From Thecamonas trahens ATCC 50062 (lineage: Eukaryota; Apusozoa; Apusomonadida; Apusomonadidae), in the NCBI RefSeq assembly GCF_000142905.1, contig NW_013657649.1:112204-176203 (forward strand): a DNA stretch of 64,000 nt, read 5' to 3'. The notes beneath the pieces are model-generated. The model was not told the DNA's origin and did not search any database. It saw only the letters and a program-made list of their open reading frames with translations. Shown piece by piece: positions 50,904 to 58,773 of the stretch. Position 1 is the stretch's first letter. Each line of letters starts with the position of its first letter. The position numbers and the translations under genes are program-made.

Positions 50904-53900
50904 ATGCCAGGCTCCCTTCCGTCTGCTCTGGCAGCGGCAGCATGCGGTATGCCCGACCCTGTGGCGTACTCGAGCTACACCGAGTACGCGGCGGCGCTGA
51001 CGGTGTGGGCTCTGCGGGCCAAGGCTCTGTACGCCCACCACGACCCGAGTGCTCAGCACCTTCCACACGTTCTTGTCACTGCCTCGCCGACAGCCGAACG
51101 CCCTGACCCCATCGGAATGGCTTCTGATCTCGCCCGCCTCCGCACCCTCCCGCCCAAGCCGTTGCCATCGCGCTTCAACTCGTACGAGAGCTATGTCGCC
51201 GCTCTGCGGCAGTGGGCAGACGCCACAGCTGATGCCGCTCCTGCCGCCGCCAGCTACACAGCCGCGGCCTTTGATCGGAGCTCTGCCCAGGATCTTGGCC
51301 TTGTTCCGCAGTCGCGAAAGCGTCCGGCGCTGGAGAACGTTCGAGTCTCCGCCGCCGTCCCCGGCTCGCTGCGCGGCTCGGCCGATGCTACCATCTCGCC
51401 ATTTATTCACACTAGCGAGAGCTCTGCCAAAACTGCGGCGCAGGCTCGTGGCGATCCGATCCGCCCGTTCTCAGAAGCCTCGCTTCTTGCACGTGTCGAA
51501 CATGAGCGCCCATCGTCGGAGCGGGCGTCGGCTGCAGCGCTGCGCGCCAGCGTTCAGTCGCCGGTCGCGCTGGAGCAAGTCGTCGACGTGCTGTTGATGA
51601 GGGCCCGGACCCGTATGGATGAGCACGGCATGTATCACGCTCCATTGCACATCCCGCGCCTGGTCCCCATCCGCAGTCCGGTCCGCACCATCCCGGGCAT
51701 GCGCTACACCGCCGCCGGCGAGTATCGCGAGCTGTCGGCGACGCAGACGGCAGCGATCAAGCGCGCTACGGAAAGGGCGGCAGCCAACGCCGCCGCGCTA
51801 ACCCGCGGACGGGGCCGGTCCGGTGCGTCGCTGCACACTCTTCCGTCGTCGGCACTGTTTGGCCTCCGATGGTGGGGCCTCCCGCGAAGCTCTGATGCGC
51901 CAGTTCGCAAGAGCGGCGCTTCGGGCGGCCCTGCTGTCCTCGAGCTGCCGTACGCCATCGACAAGCTCAACGAGCTGCGCTCGCGGTCGGAGGCCTCACT
52001 CTCGGTGGCGCTATCGTCGTCGGCCAACGAGACCCATCAGACCGGTCATCTTCTCCGCGGCCGGGTCTCGCTCACGCAGGAAAAGCTCATTCTGGTCAGT
52101 TCCGAGTCGCGCCATGCCATGCTCAACTCGTGGGCGTATCCAGTCTTCCCGCTTCAGATCCAAGTTCATCAAATGGAGATTATGGACTCAGTCTTGCTCA
52201 AGACCTCGCCGCCAGACGACTCGACCCTGCTGGAGCTCTTGGCTCTTCCAACACATCTCGACGTGTTTCTCGAGTTTATGGCATCGTCTGCAGCCGACCG
52301 CCGCAAGCGGATGCTCAGGTCGATGTCCAAGGTTGAAGTAGGCTCGGCCTCGTCGCGTGCAGCCGCTGAGGCTGCCGCACGGATGAACGGCGACACGACG
52401 ATGTCTGCTAGTGGCGACACTCACTGGGTGCGGATCATCCACGCGCTCACCACCGACTCGATTGTCACCCTCCTTCGGGCCTTTGCCGAGTCTGTCTCGC
52501 CCCTGCTCCGCGCCAAGATCGCCACAGTCATCACCCGAGTGGCCTGCGACGAGGAGCACGGCCACAGTCTGCTCTTTCACATCCTCGAGCCAAAGAAGCG
52601 TGGCCCGTCAAACCTCGACCAGTGGTACTGGCTGGCGGTGACCATGACATACCTCAACGGCACATCTGTTCCGGTGCTGGAGATCTCCGAGGAAGTTCTA
52701 GCGCATCTCCTCGAGCGGGTGGTCCACGAGTCGGAAGAGCGCATTGTCCGGCTTGTCCTCGCCGAGTACTATGTTCGCAAGATGGAGCAAACCGACGAGT
52801 CGGACGGCTTTCTCCCGCTCTCGCGGAAAGTAAGGGAAGGCCTCAACTCGTACATGTCGCGGTTTATCTCGTCCAAGCGCACCCTCCTCCCTACACTCAT
52901 GCTCAAGGGCCTGGCATCACGATCGCGCGAGACGGCACATCTTGCCTTCTTTGTCCTCAAGCGACTGCTCCTCGCCAACAACAACGTGGCGGTCATGCGA
53001 TTTGTGCTATCGAAAGACAACGGGCTTCTCGACGCACTCCACGAGCTGGTGGTTACGGCCAAGCGCTCGCATAAGCTCAAGCTGACACGGATGCTCGTCG
53101 ATCTGCTCCTTGCCAGTGGATGGGCGCCAGCGCTGGCAGCCTCGTTCTCAGACGATTTGCTGTGGACGAGCCTGACGTTCAATCCGATTGTGGCCGTCCA
53201 TCGCCCGGCGATGCCGGCGGTTCTCGCACACTCGGTCTTTGATGCTGTCCTCCACACGCCGCACGTGATCTCGCGGCTGGCGACGCCTGCATTTTCGCCG
53301 TCGCAGCTCGTCTTCTCGCCGGCGCTGCACTCACTCTTCTCCCGGAGCAGCGGGCGGCTCGGCGGGCGCGGCAAACGGTCTGGGCGCAACCGGGCGTCGT
53401 CTTCTTCGTCAAGCACCGAGTCGAGCTCGAGCTCTAGCCTGGACCCCGCTCTGATCTCCGGCTCGAGCTCGGACTCGCAGTCGATCTCCGAGTCGATGTC
53501 GTCGTCAAGGGGCATGTCGCCGGCAAAGGCGGCAAAGGCTCGTGCCAAAGCTGCCAAGGCCCGCGCCAAGGCAAAGGCCAAGGCCCGCGCCAAAGCCGCC
53601 AAAGCTGCCAAAGCCAAAGCCAAGGCCAAGGCTAAAGCCAAGGCTAAAGCCAAGGCTGCCAAGGCCAAAGCCAAGGCCAAGGCCAAGGCTATCAACGGCG
53701 GAACATCGTCTTCTCTTGTTGCCCCTTCGCTCAAGCTCAAGTTTGCCTGGCTCCTCGGCCCGGTATTTGGCCGCATGCTGCGCGGGGTGGTGCTCTCGCT
53801 TGGGCGCGAGACACAGGCGTCGATCAACCTCTCGGCTTTTCTGGTCAAGGTCACATACGCGGCGGCGCAGCACGGGATGATTGCGCTTGGTGACGCCGGT

Positions 53901-54593
53901 GGATCAGCTCGCGGATCGGCGCGCGACGGCGTCCTTGTAGTCACCCCGACCGAAGTGCTTGTCGTGTCGGAATTTATCACCAAATCGCTGCGGACGTCGA
54001 AGCGGCAGGACCCGCCACGGATCAACGAGCTTGTCCGCGGAAACATGATGATGTGTCTGCAAGGCTTCCTCACCTGCCCGGGCATATTTGAGCTCCTGAC
54101 GACGTCCAAGGTCTTTTTCCAGCGACTGTACACATGGTGCGCAGCAAGCTCCTCGCTGACGGCCTCGCTCGGATGGGCGATGCTGGCGGAGATTGCGACC
54201 CGTGACGAGTGCCGGGTTCTCGGAGCGTTGGTGGGCAACGGGACGCTGGTGGCGTTTCTGGACCTGCTTGGCCCCGACTCGCCGACTGCGGTCGTTGTCG
54301 GGTGTCTTGACCTCCTCGAGGTGCTCCTTGTCGACGCCAACGGTGTCGGCTCGGGTTCACTCATCACCGGCCACATCACGGCGTCGGGCTACTTTGTCAA
54401 GCTATATCTCCTTGCCAATCGCGTCCTCGTCTCAGACAGGGGGCGGGCGCGGCAGGGCCGTACCTACTGGCGGGTCCACGCTTTCTTTGAGCTGCTGCGG
54501 ACCAACTCCAAGTGTGCGCAGCTCGTCCACGGCGTGACTGGCCAGAGTGCCATTTTCGCCACCCTTTTCGAGGCGCTTGCCGACAACACATAA
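50904..54593 (+). CDS. Helical-repeat (armadillo-like) protein with Lys/Ala-rich histone-H1-like tract; family not recognised
   Basis: 1,229 residues from ATG 50904; the frame continues upstream into the 32-bp repeat array, which I exclude. Residues 1-480 are Ala/Arg/Ser-rich with a repeated short motif (SSYTEYAAALTVWALRA, NSYESYVAALRQWADA). Residues 500-830 and 940-1229 read as all-helical repeats (LLEVLLVDANG, HLLERVVHESEERIVRLVLA) like ARM/HEAT. Between them lies a Ser-rich stretch and then about 58 residues of almost only Lys, Ala and Arg (AKARAKAAKARAKAKAKA, encoded about 53518-53692), as in histone H1 tails. That suggests nucleic-acid contact or a nuclear protein. I do not recognise the family. 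Convergent with INTS9, 6 bases apart. Confidence 0.7.
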   Translation: MPGSLPSALAAAACGMPDPVAYSSYTEYAAALTVWALRAKALYAHHDPSAQHLPHVLVTASPTAERPDPIGMASDLARLRTLPPKPLPSRFNSYESYVAALRQWADATADAAPAAASYTAAAFDRSSAQDLGLVPQSRKRPALENVRVSAAVPGSLRGSADATISPFIHTSESSAKTAAQARGDPIRPFSEASLLARVEHERPSSERASAAALRASVQSPVALEQVVDVLLMRARTRMDEHGMYHAPLHIPRLVPIRSPVRTIPGMRYTAAGEYRELSATQTAAIKRATERAAANAAALTRGRGRSGASLHTLPSSALFGLRWWGLPRSSDAPVRKSGASGGPAVLELPYAIDKLNELRSRSEASLSVALSSSANETHQTGHLLRGRVSLTQEKLILVSSESRHAMLNSWAYPVFPLQIQVHQMEIMDSVLLKTSPPDDSTLLELLALPTHLDVFLEFMASSAADRRKRMLRSMSKVEVGSASSRAAAEAAARMNGDTTMSASGDTHWVRIIHALTTDSIVTLLRAFAESVSPLLRAKIATVITRVACDEEHGHSLLFHILEPKKRGPSNLDQWYWLAVTMTYLNGTSVPVLEISEEVLAHLLERVVHESEERIVRLVLAEYYVRKMEQTDESDGFLPLSRKVREGLNSYMSRFISSKRTLLPTLMLKGLASRSRETAHLAFFVLKRLLLANNNVAVMRFVLSKDNGLLDALHELVVTAKRSHKLKLTRMLVDLLLASGWAPALAASFSDDLLWTSLTFNPIVAVHRPAMPAVLAHSVFDAVLHTPHVISRLATPAFSPSQLVFSPALHSLFSRSSGRLGGRGKRSGRNRASSSSSSTESSSSSSLDPALISGSSSDSQSISESMSSSRGMSPAKAAKARAKAAKARAKAKAKARAKAAKAAKAKAKAKAKAKAKAKAAKAKAKAKAKAINGGTSSSLVAPSLKLKFAWLLGPVFGRMLRGVVLSLGRETQASINLSAFLVKVTYAAAQHGMIALGDAGGSARGSARDGVLVVTPTEVLVVSEFITKSLRTSKRQDPPRINELVRGNMMMCLQGFLTCPGIFELLTTSKVFFQRLYTWCAASSSLTASLGWAMLAEIATRDECRVLGALVGNGTLVAFLDLLGPDSPTAVVVGCLDLLEVLLVDANGVGSGSLITGHITASGYFVKLYLLANRVLVSDRGRARQGRTYWRVHAFFELLRTNSKCAQLVHGVTGQSAIFATLFEALADNT

Positions 54594-54599
54594 AGGCTT

Positions 54600-56690
54600 T
54601 CAGAGGACCTTGAACGAGTCCATCGCGTGCAGGACAGCGGCGATGCGCGAGTGCGCGTCGGGCGAACCAGCCTTGACCTGCAGATGAGTGGGGCCGACAA
54701 CGAGCTGCGAGCCAGCAAGCGACGGGATGATGATACACGGCAAGCCGAGCCGGGCGGCAGCCGGTGTCTCAGCCTTGACTGCGGGCGTCGTCGACGAGCC
54801 AGCCACGTCCATGGGCACAAGACCAGAGCCTGTGTCCGGGAGAAGCAAGCTTGCGTCGTGGATGCCTGCCGCATGCAGCGCTTCCACGAGCTGGGTGGCG
54901 GTGGGGACGGCGTAGAGGATGCCGAGCGGCTGGAACGGGTCAGCTCCCGAGTCGGGCAGCTGCAGCCGGTAGAACGCAGATCGGGTCGCATCCGGGACTA
55001 GCGCAGCTGTGACCGGGAGCGCAGCGGTGGCGTGAAAGGTGAGCGGTTTGGCCGAGGTAGCGGCAAGCTCGTGCGGGACAACGACTTTGTCAAAGCCAGC
55101 AGCAAGATGGATGGTGGCAGCGAGAGGCGGCGGGGCGCCGGCGTCGTCGAGCTCGTGAACCGGAATGCTAGCTAGGGTCGGCGCAAGAGCAGGCAGCGAC
55201 GACGCGAGTCCGAGTGCCGATGAGGCCACGATCGCGCCCGGAGAAAGGTGAGTGAGGACTTGGGCAAGGCGCGGAGCGTCTAGCCGGTGCTCGATGGGCG
55301 CATGGACAACCCTGAGCGCGAGCGGGTGGAACGGGGCCAGAAGCTCGTCGAAAGCAGTCTCGTCGAGCGGCTGGGTGATGACGAGCGAGGAGCGTGTCGA
55401 GTTGGCGTAGAGCGCGAGAGCCTGGGCCGCCGGACCAGCACGGAGGTGTGGCGATGAAACCCAGAGGATCTTGGGCTCGCGCGGAGCATCGGGATCAAAG
55501 CTGAACGGCGAGAGCGCAATGGCCTGCTCGAGTGAGCGGTAGTGGGCAAGATGCCGCGACGCAAGGAGCGACGAGAAGCAAAACGGCGGTGTTGGCACAA
55601 ACGCTTTGTCACGAAGCTCAGGTGCAAGCCACTCTGAGGCAATGTTGGCGTGTGAGAGCGCTTCCTTGGCCAGCGGCGAGATGAAGAGCTGCGAGACGGT
55701 GTGGAGTGAGAGCGAGGCGAGAAAAGCGGTGACGGTCTCGATGAGGTCAAAGACGGCGCCGACGGGATCGACTGGAATAATGACGGTTCCACCAGACGAG
55801 ACGGTGGCGCCAATGACCGAGCAAAGCGCCGTGATCGAGTCGGACGGCTGCGGCAGCACAGGCGCGTTGTGCGGGCCGGGCGCAGTGTTGGAAACGATGA
55901 CAACGTCGGGCCCGAGCAATGGCGCGAGGTCCAGCGGAGTAGGAGCGCATCCGGTGGCAGCGGAAGCGCCGGCCAGATAGACCACCTTGTGTTGCAGGCT
56001 CTCGAGGCTCCAGCAGCAAGCACCGAGGGCGAGGCCCGACGGAGCGGCGAGAGCAGTGAGTCCGGGCTGGAGGTGGACGATTTGGCCGTATGAGACGCGT
56101 TCGATGGCATCAAGCGCCACCTCGACATCGCGCAGTGAGTAGAGACTCCGCCAGGCTTGCGCGTCTTGCGGGAGGAGGTCGGCCCAAGCCGGGTGGGCGA
56201 AATCGGCCGGAGGAGCTGAGTCCCAGCCGGCGGCTTCGTGTTCGCGGACAAGCGCGCGGAGGAGAATAGCGCCAAAGTCAGCAGCAGCAGCAGTAGCAAG
56301 GACCTTGCCGGCAAAACCCATGTGAGCGACCAGATAGGGGAGGGCAGTCATCGCAGCAGGCGAGGAGATGAGAACGGCATCGAGAGCATGGACATCAGGC
56401 AAAGCGTCGAGAGCCGGGAGACGATACTTGGGACGGACATGCGGAAGAGGCGCATCCGGCTGCGGCTTGACCACACCAGCATTGTTACCAGCATAACCAG
56501 TAGTACGGGTTGTGCTGGCAAGGGGCGACGGGGTGAAGCACCGCAGTCCGCCCAGCTCCAGTGGGAGGTCCACCAGCAGACTCGCCCAGTGGTTGTGCGA
56601 CTCGTCGGTGGCAAGGCGGACAAGGAAGGAGCCGCCTCCGGCTCCCCCGCCACAGTCCGGGGGCTCGCGGCCAAGGGCGGTGACTTCCAT
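54600..56690 (-). CDS. INTS9: Integrator complex subunit 9 (inactive metallo-beta-lactamase/beta-CASP)
   Basis: 696 residues. The core reads LDAVLISSPAAMTALPYLVA followed by HMGFAGKVLATAAA, matching INTS9 segments position by position. WRSLYSLRDVEVALDAIERV and GGTVIIPVDPVGAVFDLIE are also characteristic. The metal-binding HxHxDH of active CPSF73/INTS11 is missing (SSPAAM in that place), as expected for this pseudo-nuclease. The beta-CASP region follows (about 330-520) and a C-terminal domain that in the family pairs with INTS11. Integrator cleaves snRNA and promoter-proximal RNA. The start at ATG 56690 leaves a short Gly-rich leader before the first beta strand. Confidence 0.85.
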   Translation of the reverse strand: MEVTALGREPPDCGGGAGGGSFLVRLATDESHNHWASLLVDLPLELGGLRCFTPSPLASTTRTTGYAGNNAGVVKPQPDAPLPHVRPKYRLPALDALPDVHALDAVLISSPAAMTALPYLVAHMGFAGKVLATAAAADFGAILLRALVREHEAAGWDSAPPADFAHPAWADLLPQDAQAWRSLYSLRDVEVALDAIERVSYGQIVHLQPGLTALAAPSGLALGACCWSLESLQHKVVYLAGASAATGCAPTPLDLAPLLGPDVVIVSNTAPGPHNAPVLPQPSDSITALCSVIGATVSSGGTVIIPVDPVGAVFDLIETVTAFLASLSLHTVSQLFISPLAKEALSHANIASEWLAPELRDKAFVPTPPFCFSSLLASRHLAHYRSLEQAIALSPFSFDPDAPREPKILWVSSPHLRAGPAAQALALYANSTRSSLVITQPLDETAFDELLAPFHPLALRVVHAPIEHRLDAPRLAQVLTHLSPGAIVASSALGLASSLPALAPTLASIPVHELDDAGAPPPLAATIHLAAGFDKVVVPHELAATSAKPLTFHATAALPVTAALVPDATRSAFYRLQLPDSGADPFQPLGILYAVPTATQLVEALHAAGIHDASLLLPDTGSGLVPMDVAGSSTTPAVKAETPAAARLGLPCIIIPSLAGSQLVVGPTHLQVKAGSPDAHSRIAAVLHAMDSFKVL

Positions 56691-56696
56691 GGTTGG

Positions 56697-56822
56697 GAGA
56701 AGGGAGGGGATGGGGGTGGTGGGGGGAGAGAAGGGATGGAGGAGGAAGAAGGGAGGGGGGAGGGAAAGCGGAGAGGGGGGGAGGGAGGGGGAGGGGGGGA
56801 GGGAGGACGGGGGGGGAGAGTG
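56697..56822 (+). repeat. Polypurine (G/A) tract
   Basis: About 125 bases almost entirely G and A with mirror-like GGGAGGG blocks, just upstream of INTS9 (polypyrimidine on its sense strand). The remaining gap to 57050 shows nothing else. Confidence 0.85.
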
Positions 56823-57050
56823 CCTCTTTGCTGTGATCGCGTGTCAGCTGAGCGGACTGGCGACGGATTGGAGTGACACTCTGTCATCGGCGTCATCGCG
56901 GCTTCAATCTTGTCCATCTGACTCTGATCATTGCTCTCCATTGATCACCTTTGTAGAGAGGGAGAGGGAAAGGGAGGGAGGGCCGAGCTGATGGCAGCGG
57001 GAGAAAGTGTTCAGCATTAATATCGCTGGTTTCGGGTGCAGGGACGGCGA

Positions 57051-58634
57051 CTACGGGGCCAGGACACGGACGTCAGCACCCCAGCCAAAGCCGCGCCGGG
57101 TGCCATACTCGGCAAAGCCCTCATCAGACTCACCAGAGACAATCCTGATAATGTAGGCATCCAGGGGGTCGCACCGCGCCGCATCACGCTCCTGCAGAAT
57201 ACGGTAGAGCTGGCCGACAGAGGCGTCTGCGGCCACAAGCGCAGCAAAGAGAGCCGCATGCGATCTGGCTGTCTCAGCCTTGCCAAAGGTGGAATAGACA
57301 AGCCGGCAACCAGCAACAGCGGCGGCCATTAGCTGCTGACAGAACTTGATGGTCGGGTTGCACATAAACACGCCGCACCCCCACATACCGGTCGAGATCA
57401 GCGCGGGGTCCCAGCCGTCGGCAGGGAGCGGAGATGAAAGAGGTTCGTTCAACAAAAAGCCTGAGAAACCGAGGTATGCCTTGTTGAGGTCGCGTTGAAA
57501 CCACGAGGCGCGAAGCTGCTGGCCGACCGAGTGCGCGACGATGGCATCGATAGCGACAATCTCGGTCGGATCCGCGGCAGCCGAGCCGGCACCAACGCCC
57601 GGCCCGGCGTAGCGGAAGCTGTGCAGATAGCCAGAGTACCGGGCAAAGAGCGGCGCGCCGCGAATGACCACAGCCTCGTGCGGAAGCAGCGACTCGGTGG
57701 CGAGAAGGGCGAGAAAGAGCTCAGGCCGAATTGAGAACAAGACTTCCTCTTGCGTGGCCGATGGAATGATGCACCCGATATGGAGATGGCGGTTGGCAAA
57801 GTCGATGTGCTTGCCCGCATGCGCCACGTCTTCGATCTTGATATCATGGTTGAGGGCCACGTCCACGTCAGTCAGACGAGCCTCGGACGTGGCCCAGTCG
57901 ATCGGCGGGAGCTCGTTCAGCACCCGACGGCAGATCTCCAGCTTGCCCTCGAGCTCGACGCCGACCGTGTGATGAAAGTAAGCAAGCATACAGAGGACGC
58001 GCTGCATGCCCACTCCCAGCGATCCCGACGCCATGACGGCAGCAAACGAGAGCGAGCCAAACATGCCACCAACCCAGGAGCCATCGTCACCATCTCCAGC
58101 ACCATCATCAGCGTCGTTGTCATTGTCGTCGTCCGAGACAACAGTTGCAACTCTGATCCGCTGTCGTTTCGCCATAAACGTCTCATTGATGCGCTCGTAA
58201 GCTGCGGTCATGCCGAGAAAGGCAGCAGCCAGAACTGCTCGCGCACCAGCGCGTGACAACCGGAGAGTTTCGGGCTGATCCTGAGAGAGAGCCGGAAGAT
58301 TCGGATCGGGAATGAGGGTTGGGAGGGCGAGGATGCTTGCGATCATGGACGGGAGGACAGTGCCGAAAAAGTCAAAGCCATCCAGAAGCTCATCGGCAGC
58401 ATGTAGAGCACCCTCAAGGCCCGGTAGACGGAGAGGTGTGTCTGGACTGGCATCATCGGCCGCCACTGGCAGCTGTTCCAGTGGATCCGAGAGACGGGTG
58501 AGGTCGACCATGGCAGCGACCAGAGCTTCGACCGACGAGAGGTCAGCCATGGACTGGAGGACCTGGACAGACTGGTTCCATGTCTCACGTCCGTGTGGCA
58601 GCAGATAAGGTGGCCGAGGTGTGGAGGTGGCCAT
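57051..58634 (-). CDS. PARG: Poly(ADP-ribose) glycohydrolase (PARG)
   Basis: 527 residues from ATG 58634; the same frame stays open upstream only as antisense to USP5. An N-terminal helical domain contains an acidic Asp-rich loop (about 58090-58140). The catalytic macrodomain contains IDFANRHLHIGC and then SATQEEVLFSIRPEL, with the catalytic Glu pair in QEE near residue 296. Downstream NKAYLGFSG, STGMWGCGVF and DADAYIIRI-like segments agree with PARG. It degrades poly(ADP-ribose) in DNA-damage signalling. Oddity: the usual GGG before the catalytic loop is replaced (HIGC). Tandem with USP5, 139 bases downstream of its stop. Confidence 0.85.
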   Translation of the reverse strand: MATSTPRPPYLLPHGRETWNQSVQVLQSMADLSSVEALVAAMVDLTRLSDPLEQLPVAADDASPDTPLRLPGLEGALHAADELLDGFDFFGTVLPSMIASILALPTLIPDPNLPALSQDQPETLRLSRAGARAVLAAAFLGMTAAYERINETFMAKRQRIRVATVVSDDDNDNDADDGAGDGDDGSWVGGMFGSLSFAAVMASGSLGVGMQRVLCMLAYFHHTVGVELEGKLEICRRVLNELPPIDWATSEARLTDVDVALNHDIKIEDVAHAGKHIDFANRHLHIGCIIPSATQEEVLFSIRPELFLALLATESLLPHEAVVIRGAPLFARYSGYLHSFRYAGPGVGAGSAAADPTEIVAIDAIVAHSVGQQLRASWFQRDLNKAYLGFSGFLLNEPLSSPLPADGWDPALISTGMWGCGVFMCNPTIKFCQQLMAAAVAGCRLVYSTFGKAETARSHAALFAALVAADASVGQLYRILQERDAARCDPLDAYIIRIVSGESDEGFAEYGTRRGFGWGADVRVLAP

Positions 58635-58773
58635 CGCGGGAAGTGGTGAAGTGTGGCGTGTGCCAGCTGTAGCTGCTCCTGGCCACCAATGGAAGGTGCG
58701 TTCGGCTCGGGCGTGGCTTGTCGCCTGCGCATTGCAAGGAATTGTTCCGGTACAGACTGTGTGTGTGTATGTG

